Assembly (NCBI GenBank): GCA_019638025.1
Contig: JAHBUO010000001.1
Span: forward strand, 1 to 64,000
From: Ignavibacteriaceae bacterium
GTDB lineage: Bacteria > Bacteroidota > Ignavibacteria > Ignavibacteriales > Ignavibacteriaceae
Reading direction: 5' to 3'
DNA: 64,000 bases
Below, piece after piece: positions 48,429-58,666 of this stretch. Numbering within the stretch: the first letter of the stretch is position 1; every line of letters starts with the position of its first letter. A model generated the notes under the pieces. The model saw only the letters and a program-made list of their open reading frames with translations. It did no database searches and was not told the DNA's origin. The position numbers and the translations under genes are program-made.

Positions 48429-48465
48429 CATATTTGGTCTATCAATAAGAGGTAGACCAAATATG
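48429..48465 (+). promoter_or_regulatory. 13-bp hairpin enclosing the M1 gene start codon
   Basis: CATATTTGGTCTA (48429-48441) is exactly complementary to TAGACCAAATATG (48453-48465). The last three bases of the right arm are the ATG of the M1 peptidase gene, and the 11-base loop TCAATAAGAGG ends in a purine-rich AAGAGG, a possible ribosome binding site. There is no T-run. It could block or gate translation, or be a dimer operator. Confidence 0.7.
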
Positions 48466-50424
48466 AAAAACTTTCCAAATTTTTTATTAATACTACTACT
48501 ACTTAATATATCTGCTTATTCACAAGAATTTGATGATGTAAACTGTTCGGCTAAGAGTAAATTCTTTAAAAATATTGCATTAAGTAAGATTAATTATCCG
48601 GGTGATTCCTCCTTCGACGTTAAATACTATAAACTTGATTTGCAAGTATTGCTTTCACCCAATTTAATTAAAGGGGATGTTAGAGTTTCAGCGGCAATTT
48701 TACTTCCTGAATTACAATCGATATACTTAGACTTAAATGGTTCGCTAAATGTATCATCAGTTAAGTTAAACAATAATCCGGTAAGTTTTAGCCATGCAAA
48801 TAATCGATTAACAATTCAACTTGATCGCCTATATGCAATACAAGAAATTTTTCATGTTGACATTTCATACTCAGGAGTACCCGGTTCAAGTGGTTTTGGA
48901 AGTTTTGTTTTTAGCCAACACAATGGGCAACCGGTAATATGGTCATTAAGCGAACCTTATGGGTCGCAAGATTGGTGGCCTTGTAAAGATACTCCTGCAG
49001 ATAAAGCTGATTCTTCTGATGTTTTAATTAGAGTCCCCGAAAATCTGATTGCAGTTTCAAATGGAAAGTTAATTGATGTCATTCAGCATAATGACCAAAC
49101 AAAAACTTATATCTGGAAAAATTCATATCCGATTGCAAACTATTTAATCTCATTAGCTATCTCAAATTATTATGAGTACAAAACTCATTACAATTATTCC
49201 CCGACAGATTCGATGCCGGTAAATCATTACATTTATCCGGAAAACTTTAATTCATACAAAACAAATCTTGATAAGACTATTCCGATGCTCGACATTTTTT
49301 CTGAAAAATTTGGAGAGTATCCTTTCATACGAGAAAAGTATGGTCACGCAGAGTGTGGGTTTAGCGGTGGGATGGAACATCAAACAGTTTCATCAATGGG
49401 AGTATTTGGTGAAACAATAATTGCTCACGAACTCGCCCATCAATGGTTTGGGGATAAGGTAACCTGTGCTGATTGGAATAGCATCTGGCTGAATGAAGGA
49501 TTTGCAACTTATTCCGAAGGAATCTTTCTTGAAAACTATTATGATCAAAATCGATTTAATCAGTTTATTAACACAAAGATGCCTCAAGCAAAAAACGCTA
49601 CTGGAAGTTTGTATGTAACGGATATTAGCAGCGTTTCAAGCATATTTAATTACAACAGAAGCTATGCTAAAGGAGCAATGGTTCTTCATATGTTAAGAGG
49701 CATTGCAGGAGATTCCCTTTTTTATGAAATTCTCAAACATTATCATCAAACTCCTCATTTAGCCTATAATGTTGCAACAACTCAAGATTTTCAACTTGCT
49801 TGCGAAGCAGTATTGATGAAACCATTAAGCTACTTTTTCCAGCAATGGGTTTTCGGGAGTGGTTATCCTAAGTATAACGTGTACTGGTCTTTTTCGAACA
49901 TTGGTCCAGAATTAAATAATATTACATTATCGTTAACTCAACCATCAGGAAATCCGAATCCAACATTTTTCACGATGCCTATTCAAGTAAAAGTGACAAC
50001 TTCGGTAGGAGATACCATTTTAAATATTTTTAATGACCAACAGATTCAAAATTATAATTTAATTGTTAGAGGGGTTCCAACACAAATTACAATTGACCCG
50101 AACAACTATATATTAAAGGATATTTTGGTTACTCACATTGAATCAGAAGGAAATTCACCTAATACCTTTTATCTCGAACAAAATTATCCCAACCCATTTA
50201 ATTCAAGCACGAATGTCTCTTTTTTCCTTCCGGAAGCAGAAAATATTAATTTGGAGATTTTTGATATTCAAGGTAAATTAATCCGCAAGCTTCTTGAGGG
50301 AAAATTTGAAGCAGGTATCCATAATACAAAAATCGATTTTAGCGGATTTTCAGCAGGTATATATTTTTATAAAATATCTACATCCACAAATTTTTCAGTT
50401 AAGAAGATGATTTACATTCCATAA
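48463..50424 (+). CDS. M1-family metallopeptidase with T9SS domain
   Basis: The 653-residue protein has a signal peptide (~1-20, ending AYSQE), an M1 N-terminal beta domain, and the zinc site HELAH followed after 18 residues by the Glu of NEGFATY (HEXXH-x18-E). The exopeptidase motif normally GxMEN reads GGMEH here. A T9SS sorting domain (EQNYPNPFNSSTNV to KKMIYIP) closes the protein. M1 enzymes trim N-terminal residues from peptides; this one should act outside the cell or at its surface. The GGMEH variant may be normal for secreted M1 enzymes of this group. The start codon sits in a strong hairpin. Confidence 0.94.
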   Translation: MKNFPNFLLILLLLNISAYSQEFDDVNCSAKSKFFKNIALSKINYPGDSSFDVKYYKLDLQVLLSPNLIKGDVRVSAAILLPELQSIYLDLNGSLNVSSVKLNNNPVSFSHANNRLTIQLDRLYAIQEIFHVDISYSGVPGSSGFGSFVFSQHNGQPVIWSLSEPYGSQDWWPCKDTPADKADSSDVLIRVPENLIAVSNGKLIDVIQHNDQTKTYIWKNSYPIANYLISLAISNYYEYKTHYNYSPTDSMPVNHYIYPENFNSYKTNLDKTIPMLDIFSEKFGEYPFIREKYGHAECGFSGGMEHQTVSSMGVFGETIIAHELAHQWFGDKVTCADWNSIWLNEGFATYSEGIFLENYYDQNRFNQFINTKMPQAKNATGSLYVTDISSVSSIFNYNRSYAKGAMVLHMLRGIAGDSLFYEILKHYHQTPHLAYNVATTQDFQLACEAVLMKPLSYFFQQWVFGSGYPKYNVYWSFSNIGPELNNITLSLTQPSGNPNPTFFTMPIQVKVTTSVGDTILNIFNDQQIQNYNLIVRGVPTQITIDPNNYILKDILVTHIESEGNSPNTFYLEQNYPNPFNSSTNVSFFLPEAENINLEIFDIQGKLIRKLLEGKFEAGIHNTKIDFSGFSAGIYFYKISTSTNFSVKKMIYIP

Positions 50425-50438
50425 TAAAAGAGGGTAGT

Positions 50439-52205
50439 ATGAAAAAAATGATTCTTTTTATTTTAATTGCAGTAACGCAATTAGTCTATTCACAACAAAA
50501 ACCGAGTATTAATTTTGTTGACGCTCTTCTTTCTTCTGAAGAAAATCCACGACTCACAAAATTAGCTCAGCTTGCCACTGATCGTCTAAATATTCCTCAT
50601 ACGATTTATTTACCGCAAGGGGTTTTTATTCAAGCGGTGTTAGTTGAGAACAATCAACCTGTTTATACCATAATCAAAGATTTAATCAATCCTTATAATC
50701 AAGGTGAAACAGCATTTTTTGAGGAAATTGAATCAAGATATAATCTCACATCTGCACGACTTCATTACACAAACGGAACCGTGATAAATCATTCCCTCGG
50801 TTACCCTGAAATAAATAGCGAAAGTGTTTCTTCTTCAATTCCATTTTTAATGTTTTTAGAATCTACAGGAGACAGAGTTATTACAATTGATAAACAAACC
50901 GGTGACGTAATAAATATGAACTTTATCCCGTCAAACACCGGAAATTTAGACACTCCGGTTGAAGCTCGATTAAGTCCTCTCGGAAGGGTTACCATTTCAG
51001 ACCAATTAGTTGATGTTGTACAAGGCTTTGATACTTTAGGCAACCATCTTGGGATATTTGCTCCGGCAGGTGGAGCTAATACTTCGGTCGCAGATAATGT
51101 TAGAGGGCACGCATATCGGCAGAATGGAAATTTGCTTCTAACCGTTGCATCAGGTGCAAATGCAAACAGTATTGCTGAGTTTGATCCAAATGGTGTTTAC
51201 CTTGGTCGATTTATCGAAGTAGGTTCAGGAGGGCTAAATAGTCCGTATACAATTTTATATAGAGCAAACGATATTTTAATTTCTACTTCGGGGAGTGATG
51301 CTCTTCATAGATACGATTTTAATGGAAACTATCTAAATAATCTGTGGACAAGTACATCATCAAGTTTTTTCGGACAGCAAATGCATGAGCTTGAAGATGG
51401 TAGAATTATCCTTGCAGATTTTGGAGTTGGTGGAGGTTTAAGATTCTATTCTTCAACTGGAGATTCAATCGGTATTTTCACTCAAACTACTGCTGTCAGA
51501 GGTTGCTATAAACTTGGAAATGGGAACTATCTTCTTACAAATGCTTCCGGGTTACACGAGATCAATGGCACAAATGGCGTTGTTGTTAGAACCATAGTAA
51601 CAGGTGCAGCGGGTCGCTATATTAATCCATTTGATAGAAATAATATTGTCCCTGTTGAATTAGCTTCTTTTAATGTAGAGATTAACGGGAACGCTGTAAC
51701 TATTAACTGGTCAACAGCATCCGAAACTAATAACAAAGGATTTTCTATTGAAAAATCATTAGATAAAAACCAATGGAATGAACTAACTTTTGTCTCCGGC
51801 AAGGGAACAACCACGCAAACCAATTCATACAGCGTTATGGATGAAAATATTGATTTTGGGACTTCATATTATCGACTCAAACAAATCGACTTCGATGGGA
51901 AATTCAGCTACTCGCAGATTGTTGAAGTGAATTTTGCTCCAACAAATTTTGAACTATTGCAAAACTATCCTAATCCTTTTAATCCGACAACTACAATAAG
52001 TTGGCAAATTCCTACTAATGGATTTGTCTCACTAAAAATTTATGATGTATTGGGAAATGAAGTTCAAACTTTAGTAAAAGGCTATCACAATCAAGGACGG
52101 TATAAAACAAATTTTGATGCATCTGGATTAACTAGTGGAATTTATTTTTACGAGTTGAAAGCTGATAATTATTCAAGCATTAAAAAACTTGTTCTGATGA
52201 AGTAA
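50439..52205 (+). CDS. Propeller-like secreted protein with T9SS domain
   Basis: The 588 residues begin with a signal peptide (~1-18, ending VYSQQ). A unique N-terminal part (~20-140) is followed by about six repeats that resemble NHL/beta-propeller blades (GNLLLTVASGANANSIAEFD, GNYLLTNASGLHEING), then a PVELASF...INWSTASETNNKGFSIEK linker domain (~400-490) and a T9SS domain (LQNYPNPFNPTTTI to KKLVLMK). It starts 14 bases after the M1 peptidase gene with an AGAGGG binding site, so the two are probably cotranscribed, and a terminator follows. Ligand or activity is unknown. Confidence 0.85.
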   Translation: MKKMILFILIAVTQLVYSQQKPSINFVDALLSSEENPRLTKLAQLATDRLNIPHTIYLPQGVFIQAVLVENNQPVYTIIKDLINPYNQGETAFFEEIESRYNLTSARLHYTNGTVINHSLGYPEINSESVSSSIPFLMFLESTGDRVITIDKQTGDVINMNFIPSNTGNLDTPVEARLSPLGRVTISDQLVDVVQGFDTLGNHLGIFAPAGGANTSVADNVRGHAYRQNGNLLLTVASGANANSIAEFDPNGVYLGRFIEVGSGGLNSPYTILYRANDILISTSGSDALHRYDFNGNYLNNLWTSTSSSFFGQQMHELEDGRIILADFGVGGGLRFYSSTGDSIGIFTQTTAVRGCYKLGNGNYLLTNASGLHEINGTNGVVVRTIVTGAAGRYINPFDRNNIVPVELASFNVEINGNAVTINWSTASETNNKGFSIEKSLDKNQWNELTFVSGKGTTTQTNSYSVMDENIDFGTSYYRLKQIDFDGKFSYSQIVEVNFAPTNFELLQNYPNPFNPTTTISWQIPTNGFVSLKIYDVLGNEVQTLVKGYHNQGRYKTNFDASGLTSGIYFYELKADNYSSIKKLVLMK

Positions 52206-52224
52206 TTAAAAATGAAAAGTGAAG

Positions 52225-52255
52225 AGGGTTGTCACAAAAATGACAACCCTTTTTT
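52225..52255 (+). terminator. Intrinsic terminator after the M1/propeller genes
   Basis: A 10-bp perfect stem AGGGTTGTCA (52225-52234) / TGACAACCCT (52241-52250) with a six-base loop runs into a T-run, 19 bases after the stop. Confidence 0.93.
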
Positions 52256-52256
52256 A

Positions 52257-53336
52257 TTATTTCGCAAGAGGAATTTTAATTTTAACCGTAGTCTCTACCC
52301 CTGGTTTACTTTTTATTTCTAATAAACCGGAATATAAATCCAAGATATTTTTAACAATAATTAATCCCAGTCCCGAGCCTTGTTGTTCAAAGATTGGTCT
52401 GTCAAATTGCATATAAGCTCCTATTTGATTTATTTGCTCTTCAGTTAAACCACGACCTAAATCAGTAAAAATAAGTTGATAATAATCACCATTAATTTCT
52501 CCTTCGATTTTAACCTTTGTCCCCTTTGGAGAAAATTTGGAACAATTATCAGATAACTCGCTTACAATTTTGGTAAACATCTCCTCACAAATTTTTATTG
52601 AACCGGCTTGAAGAGAAACCTCCAAATCAGACGTCCTATCAACATTCTTGAATATTGGGATTACATTTGTGTTTATAATTTCAGATATAAATTCAACGCG
52701 AGCATCATCATTCTTTTCTATTAACCCTAATTCCAATTGTGTAAAAAGAAGATAATTCTCTACAAGATGTTTTAATCGCAAACCACTTTGGACAAACACA
52801 TTTCCAATATCAGCCAATTCTTCATGTGAAAATGAATCCGGCATTTCTTTAAGAAGCTGACCAAAACCCAAGACACCAATTAATGGTGTGCGAAGTTCAT
52901 GCGGAAGATGAAAAATTATTCTATTCTTTATTGAATCTACTTCCTTTTGAGTGTGTTTATGAACCACCTTTGATTTTTCTAATCGAGTGCTGATTGTTTT
53001 TAGCAATTCTTCCCTCGAAAAAGGTTTTGTAATATAATCATCAGCACCAAGCTCCATTCCCTTGCGTACTTCAGACCTTTCGGCTAATGCAGTCATAAAT
53101 ACAAATGGAATCATGCTTGTTTCCGGATTCGCCTTCAGTTCTATTAATGTTCTCCGTCCATCCATATCAGGCATCATTATGTCTGAGAAAATTAAATCCG
53201 GTTTATTCTCTAAAGCAGATTTTATTCCTTCTCTTCCGTTTCCGGCGACGAACACTTCAAAGTTTTCAAACATTAACCAATCGGCTATTTCCTCACGAAG
53301 AGGAGCTTCGTCTTCTATTATTAATATTTTAGTCAT
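52257..53336 (-). CDS. Receiver-histidine kinase (REC-HisKA-HATPase)
   Basis: The start is set to 53336 (MTKILIIEDE), preceded by AGGGA. The open frame to 53414 would overlap the upstream kinase gene and add a non-family tail. Residues 1-120 are a receiver domain with acidic pocket EDE, phosphorylation site D52 (FSDIMMPDMDG), T82 and K104 (TKPF). Residues ~135-200 are HisKA with the phospho-accepting H146 (LPHELRTPL). The HATPase has SDNCSKFSP, DLGRGL and QGSGLGL. Such hybrids pass a signal from a partner kinase; the six-PAS kinase gene ends 13 bases upstream, so the two are almost certainly one relay. No DNA-binding output domain is present. Target unknown. Confidence 0.93.
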   Translation of the reverse strand: MTKILIIEDEAPLREEIADWLMFENFEVFVAGNGREGIKSALENKPDLIFSDIMMPDMDGRRTLIELKANPETSMIPFVFMTALAERSEVRKGMELGADDYITKPFSREELLKTISTRLEKSKVVHKHTQKEVDSIKNRIIFHLPHELRTPLIGVLGFGQLLKEMPDSFSHEELADIGNVFVQSGLRLKHLVENYLLFTQLELGLIEKNDDARVEFISEIINTNVIPIFKNVDRTSDLEVSLQAGSIKICEEMFTKIVSELSDNCSKFSPKGTKVKIEGEINGDYYQLIFTDLGRGLTEEQINQIGAYMQFDRPIFEQQGSGLGLIIVKNILDLYSGLLEIKSKPGVETTVKIKIPLAK

Positions 53337-53349
53337 ATTGTCCCTGGTT

Positions 53350-56300
53350 TTAGTTAAATGTACAAGTAAAAATTGTTCCTTTATTAATTTCTGATTCAAC
53401 AGATATATTGCCATTATGAATTTCCACAGCTTGTTTGGTTATTGGGAGTCCGAGCCCGGTTCCGGATATAGTTCCCACATTTGATGCACGATGAAATGGC
53501 ACAAATAAATATTCAATATCTTTTTTAGGAATCCCGATTCCTTCATCCTTCACTCTGAAAATTAATTTTTCCCCTTCAACTGATAAATCTACTAAAACTC
53601 TCTTTCCATCGGGGGTATATTTTAGTGCATTTGAAAGTAAATTGCTGACAATCTGTCTCATTAATTTTTTATCATAATTGAATAAAAAGTTTTTATCATT
53701 ACACTCTAACAAAATTTCATGTTTAACATTTTTATGACTTCTGAATTCTTCAATTATCTCATCAACAAAGTTAAATATATTCTGGTATTCCGGGTTAAAC
53801 TGAATTTTACCTTCTTGAATTTTTGATAAATCAAGTACATCATCCATTATAGCTTTTAAATTTTGAACCTGATCTGCAATCTTTTTAAGACGAGTATTTA
53901 TCTGCTCATTATCCATTTTAGCACGATATGCGGATAATGATTCTGTTGTAGCCAAGATTGTAGCAAGCGGTGTTCTGAACTCGTGCGAAGCCATTGAGAC
54001 AAATCGAGATTTTAATTCACCAAGTTCTCTTTCTTTTTCGAGTGATGATAAAAGAGCCTTTTCTGCTTCTTTAAGCCGAGTTATATCAGAGGCAACACCA
54101 ACATGGTATAGAATAGACTCATCGACATCATAAATTTTATTTGAGCGAGCACGAATCCAAGCAACCTCACCATTCGGTTTTAATAGCCGATATTCCATAT
54201 CAAGAGGTTCTGTACCTGTAATGTACTTCTGATAAAGTTCGTAAACATGTGGCAAATCTTCGGGGACAATCATGTCCAAATATTCATTTGGATTTTCGTA
54301 GATTCCCTTAATTGTTTTACTAAAGACCGTTTCATAAGAAGGGTTGATGTAAATCATCTGCTTATCATCTCCGGAGCGTAGCCAAAAGACATCATTAACA
54401 TTTTCAGCAAGAAGTCTGAATTTTTCTTCACTCTCGCGTAAAGCTTCTTCAGCATTTTTTCGATTGGTGATATTGAGATTGATGCCTGACATTTTAATTG
54501 CTTCACCTGCATCATTATACTCTACAATACTTCCTCTTGATTGAAGCCAAATCCAGTTTCCCTCGTTATTCTTTATTCTGTACTCTTTTGTGAACGATAC
54601 TTGAAATCCATCGATACAATATTGTAATCGTTTATGAAAATTGGGTAAATCATCGGGATGAATTCGTGAGATATAACTTCTAAAGTTTTCTCCAAGTTCT
54701 TCGGGTAACAGCCCTAACATATCAGCCTGTTGATTATTATAACTAAATTTTCCCGTTTTGATATTTAAGTGCCATACTCCCAAGTTTGAACTTTCTGTTG
54801 CGAGTACAAAGTTCCTTTCGCTCTCGGTTATTGCTTGTTCGTACTCTCTCCTCAGATGTGCATTCGTAAACAATTCGGCAAGAAAACGGAGTAAATCTCT
54901 TTCGGTTTCAGTCCACACTTTTATCGATAATACTGAATCAAAACCTATAAATCCAATAGGCTTATTTTCGTGAATAAGAGGGACTGCAATTAATGATTTA
55001 ATCCCTTGTGGTTCTAAAATTTCTCTTAAACCACTCCCCTCTTCCAAATCTTCAACAAACGGAATGTAAACATTCTCTCCCTTTAAATGGCTCTCTACCC
55101 ACTGTGGAAACATCTCCATTGGTACGTCTTGAAGATTATCAATTTCGGGATTAATTCCTTCATTACACCATTCGTGAGTATTACTTGTTGTTTGCGCAGT
55201 AAAATCATAGGTAAACAGATATGCTCTATCAATGTTAACAAATTCCCCGATAGCTTTTAATGATTTATTAATAGCTTCATCAATTTCTTCTAATGGCAGA
55301 TTAATAAAATTACTTGCGAGATGCATCAAAAGTCGTTGCATTTCATTTCTACTTTGAACCATCAACTCAGAATTTTTACGGTCGGTAATGTCTCTAACGA
55401 CTATTATTACATGCTCCGAATCTAATTTTGAAATTCGAGCTTCATAATACAAAGGTTCCCCTGATGGGGCAAAGGAATACTCAAACAACTTTAATTCCCC
55501 TGTTTGTAAACACTCTTCAAGGAGTTCACTAAACCTATCAATTTCATCTTCACCTAGGATTACACTTATATGAGTTCCTTTTATCTTTTCCATTGGCACA
55601 AGCAGAGCGCCGGCATTTGTAGTGTAATATTCGGTGAAGATTAATTTTGAATTGAGTACAAAAAGTAAGTCCGGAATTGTTTTGAGAATTGCATTAATTC
55701 TGTTTGAATGTGCTTCATTTTCAGCTTTAATTTTATAGCTTTCAGTTATATCGCGAGCAAGTGTTATCAAACCAATAATATTTCTTTCAGCATCAATCAA
55801 TGGAGTTCTAAGAACATTAAATAGATGTTTGTCCCCCTCAATATTAGGTATCCATTCTTCTGTTTGAATGTTCTCTCCGATGTGTAATACTCGCCTTTCT
55901 TTCTGCAGGATTTCATCATTAAGATTTTTGTCTAAATACTTCAATTCCTTAGTGTTTAGAATTTCTTTTTCTGCTAAACCGACATAATCACGAAATGCCT
56001 GGTTACAAATAATGTACTTCCCATTCAAATCTTTTATAAAAACTATATCCGGAATGGACTGAATAACATTCTGGAACATTGCTCTTTCATGCGAAATTTG
56101 TTCTCTTGCTTTTTCCTTTTCCGTAATATCTACATGAAAGAAAATATAATTCTTTGAATCCAGTTTTTGTCCATGAACGGTTGCCCAAAATCTAATCCCA
56201 TTCTTTTTTCTGAATCTTAAATCAATTTTGATGAAACCCCTCTTAACAATTTCCCGCACCTGACTCATTCCGAGATCGTAAGAGGAAGAGGTAAGCATAT

Positions 56301-57447
56301 CTCTAAAAGATTTTAATTTTAATTCTTTTTCTTCATATCCAAACATTACTCGGGCGGCTTCGTTAGAAAACACATAATTTCCTCGTCCGTCTAAGACAGT
56401 AATTGGAATTGGAGCATTTTCGATGTATTGCCTAAATCTAGCTTCGCTTTCTTCAAGGGCTTGAGAAGAGAGTATTTCTTTAGTAATATCTGTCGCAACT
56501 CCTACAAAGCCGTTTAAGTTTCCCTTACTGTCATATAATTCACTTATCGATAAATTAATAAAGCATCCTGATTTATCTTTTCTTTTAATCTTCCAAACTA
56601 CTCTCTCTTTCTCGGCAAGTTTATTATACTCGAGTATAGCTTGAAAATCTGACAAGTTGGGTTTGTTTAATTTCTTCTTTCTTTCACTAATCTCTGTTAA
56701 ATCATGCCAAAGGATTGGTGTTTTTTTCCCTATAACCTCTTCCCTCAAATATCCGAACATTGATTCGGCAGCCGGATTAAATATTGTGATAATTCCATTT
56801 GGGTCTGTTGTTATAATTGCCGCTTTTGTGTGTTCAAGTACAGCTTTTTGGTATTGAGTAGCTTCCGTTACTTTTTGCATCCATTCCAATAGTAAAATTT
56901 GAGCATCCTCAGATTTTGAGATAGAGTCATAGTCAATTGAGTTCTGTGATACACCTGAGCATAAATTCAAATCACTATAGTTAAGAACTGTCTCTTTAAT
57001 TGTGTTGTTAAGCCGCACATTATTTTGCTTTAATTCAATTATTGCGGAATTTTTTTTATGTATATGTCGAATAATTTGTGAGAATAAATTCTGAGTCAGT
57101 TCCGTTTTCAGAAAGAATAAATAGTCATCGATTTGGTTGGAAAGTTCAGGGATATTATCATCATTGAAAACAATAACAATCGTGATATTAGGAAATTCGG
57201 TTTTTAGATCAATGATTCGATCTTGAAAGCTATAAGAGAGAGTCTCCGTCTCATATATCACAATGTCGTATTGTTGTTTTCTATCAATCTCCTCAAATGA
57301 GGAAACAAAGTATAGATCCGTGCTTTCAGAACTTGATTGTCCAAGCAGAGATGAATAAAAATCCGGTTCTGAATTTTTTAGCAAAATTGTTAAGATTTTC
57401 AATAGAAGAGTTCTCCATAATTCAGTATTATATATAATCAGAATCAC
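53350..57447 (-). CDS. Six-PAS/GAF sensor histidine kinase
   Basis: This very large kinase has 1365 residues. An N-terminal ~135-residue segment looks like a degenerate receiver (DIVIYE in place of the phospho-Asp region); that is tentative. PAS domains lie at ~202-325, 335-445, 455-570 and 582-692. A GAF domain lies at ~720-865, then PAS at ~880-995 and ~1010-1125. HisKA has H1155 (SMASHEFRTP), and the HATPase has N1273 (LSNALKYTP), DEGIGIP and GTGLGLP. No membrane helix is evident, so it is probably a cytoplasmic sensor that reads small ligands, redox or light, none of which can be named here. Its likely partner is the receiver-kinase just downstream. Confidence 0.93.
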   Translation of the reverse strand: MILIIYNTELWRTLLLKILTILLKNSEPDFYSSLLGQSSSESTDLYFVSSFEEIDRKQQYDIVIYETETLSYSFQDRIIDLKTEFPNITIVIVFNDDNIPELSNQIDDYLFFLKTELTQNLFSQIIRHIHKKNSAIIELKQNNVRLNNTIKETVLNYSDLNLCSGVSQNSIDYDSISKSEDAQILLLEWMQKVTEATQYQKAVLEHTKAAIITTDPNGIITIFNPAAESMFGYLREEVIGKKTPILWHDLTEISERKKKLNKPNLSDFQAILEYNKLAEKERVVWKIKRKDKSGCFINLSISELYDSKGNLNGFVGVATDITKEILSSQALEESEARFRQYIENAPIPITVLDGRGNYVFSNEAARVMFGYEEKELKLKSFRDMLTSSSYDLGMSQVREIVKRGFIKIDLRFRKKNGIRFWATVHGQKLDSKNYIFFHVDITEKEKAREQISHERAMFQNVIQSIPDIVFIKDLNGKYIICNQAFRDYVGLAEKEILNTKELKYLDKNLNDEILQKERRVLHIGENIQTEEWIPNIEGDKHLFNVLRTPLIDAERNIIGLITLARDITESYKIKAENEAHSNRINAILKTIPDLLFVLNSKLIFTEYYTTNAGALLVPMEKIKGTHISVILGEDEIDRFSELLEECLQTGELKLFEYSFAPSGEPLYYEARISKLDSEHVIIVVRDITDRKNSELMVQSRNEMQRLLMHLASNFINLPLEEIDEAINKSLKAIGEFVNIDRAYLFTYDFTAQTTSNTHEWCNEGINPEIDNLQDVPMEMFPQWVESHLKGENVYIPFVEDLEEGSGLREILEPQGIKSLIAVPLIHENKPIGFIGFDSVLSIKVWTETERDLLRFLAELFTNAHLRREYEQAITESERNFVLATESSNLGVWHLNIKTGKFSYNNQQADMLGLLPEELGENFRSYISRIHPDDLPNFHKRLQYCIDGFQVSFTKEYRIKNNEGNWIWLQSRGSIVEYNDAGEAIKMSGINLNITNRKNAEEALRESEEKFRLLAENVNDVFWLRSGDDKQMIYINPSYETVFSKTIKGIYENPNEYLDMIVPEDLPHVYELYQKYITGTEPLDMEYRLLKPNGEVAWIRARSNKIYDVDESILYHVGVASDITRLKEAEKALLSSLEKERELGELKSRFVSMASHEFRTPLATILATTESLSAYRAKMDNEQINTRLKKIADQVQNLKAIMDDVLDLSKIQEGKIQFNPEYQNIFNFVDEIIEEFRSHKNVKHEILLECNDKNFLFNYDKKLMRQIVSNLLSNALKYTPDGKRVLVDLSVEGEKLIFRVKDEGIGIPKKDIEYLFVPFHRASNVGTISGTGLGLPITKQAVEIHNGNISVESEINKGTIFTCTFN

Positions 57448-57583
57448 TTAAAAATAAAAACATTCTATTATAATTATCGGATATTTCCTCATTTTCTTTA
57501 GTTATGTGAGTGTGATTTTGATAATTGAGCCCTCTTTTCACAGGCTGATCACGAATAAAGGCTATAAGTCGACTTACGAAGAT

Positions 57584-58666
57584 TTACAGACAAACATCCG
57601 GAGCCTTAACGCTTCCAGCATCAACTTTTCCAAAATATTTCTTTTGGAAAAATAAAGCTACATTAACAAGCGCAATCAACACGGGGACTTCCACTAATGG
57701 TCCAATAACTGCCGCAAATGCCTCCCCACTATTAATTCCAAATACTGCAATTGCTACTGCGATTGCTAATTCGAAATTGTTGCTTGCAGCCGTAAATGAA
57801 AGAGTAGCAGTTTTGGAATAATCTGCACCAACTTTTTTTCCAAGATAAAATGAAACAAGAAACATTATCACAAAATACAGCAATAATGGAATCGCAATCC
57901 GTACAACATCAAGTGGAATTTTTACAATATATTCACCCTTTAAAGAAAACATGACCATAATTGTAAATAAGAGAGCTATAAGTGTGATTGGAGATATTTT
58001 GGGAATGAATTTCTTCTCGTACCAGTCCTTTGTTTTTAATTTAAGTAAACTAAAACGAGTTATTATACCTGCTATAAATGGAATCCCAAGATAAATAAAA
58101 ACAGATTCTGCAATTTGTCCGATTGTGATATCTACTGCAAAAGTCTGGAGTCCAAGCCATGAAGGGAGTAAAGTCAAAAAGAGATACGCATAAACCGAAA
58201 AGAAGAGTACTTGAAAGATTGAGTTGAAGGCAACAAGTCCTGCCGCATACTCAGTATCTCCTTTTGCAAGCTCATTCCAAACTATTACCATAGCTATACA
58301 GCGAGCAAGACCGATTAAAATTAATCCGGCCATGTATTCGGGATAATCGGGAAGAAGAACCACAGCAAGAATGAACATTAGTAGTGGTCCGATAATCCAA
58401 TTCTGCACAAGTGATAATGCCAATACTTTTACATTTTTAAATACATCACCGAGTTCTTCATACTTAACTTTTGCAAGAGGCGGATACATCATCAGAATCA
58501 AACCTATTGCTATAGGAATATTTGTTGTACCACTCTGAAAAGAATTCCAAAAATTAACTACACCGGGGAATAAATAACCTGAAAAAACTCCGACAAACAT
58601 TGCAAGGAAAATCCAGAGCGTTAAATATCTGTCTAAGAACGAAAGCTTTTTTGTTAAAGAACTCAT
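57584..58666 (-). CDS. acr3: Arsenite efflux transporter ACR3
   Basis: The 360-residue protein has ten membrane helices and the ACR3 signatures: [15 protein letters not shown] with the conserved cysteine in the fourth helix, and [13 protein letters not shown] with the conserved Glu in the ninth. ACR3 expels arsenite, and sometimes antimonite, with proton exchange across the inner membrane. The start overlaps the arsC stop by four bases, so translation is coupled. It is the last gene of the arsenic operon. No ArsA ATPase or ArsD chaperone gene is present. It is distinct from the ArsB family. Confidence 0.96.
   Translation of the reverse strand: MSSLTKKLSFLDRYLTLWIFLAMFVGVFSGYLFPGVVNFWNSFQSGTTNIPIAIGLILMMYPPLAKVKYEELGDVFKNVKVLALSLVQNWIIGPLLMFILAVVLLPDYPEYMAGLILIGLARCIAMVIVWNELAKGDTEYAAGLVAFNSIFQVLFFSVYAYLFLTLLPSWLGLQTFAVDITIGQIAESVFIYLGIPFIAGIITRFSLLKLKTKDWYEKKFIPKISPITLIALLFTIMVMFSLKGEYIVKIPLDVVRIAIPLLLYFVIMFLVSFYLGKKVGADYSKTATLSFTAASNNFELAIAVAIAVFGINSGEAFAAVIGPLVEVPVLIALVNVALFFQKKYFGKVDAGSVKAPDVCL

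Noticed and set aside
53062-53394. 110-codon open frame on the plus strand
   Set aside because: Antisense to the receiver domain, whose phosphorylation motifs are on the minus strand.
57564-57575. 12-bp palindrome TAAGTCGACTTA
   Set aside because: It is short, lies just after the acr3 stop and has no T-run; a chance palindrome or restriction-like site is enough to explain it.
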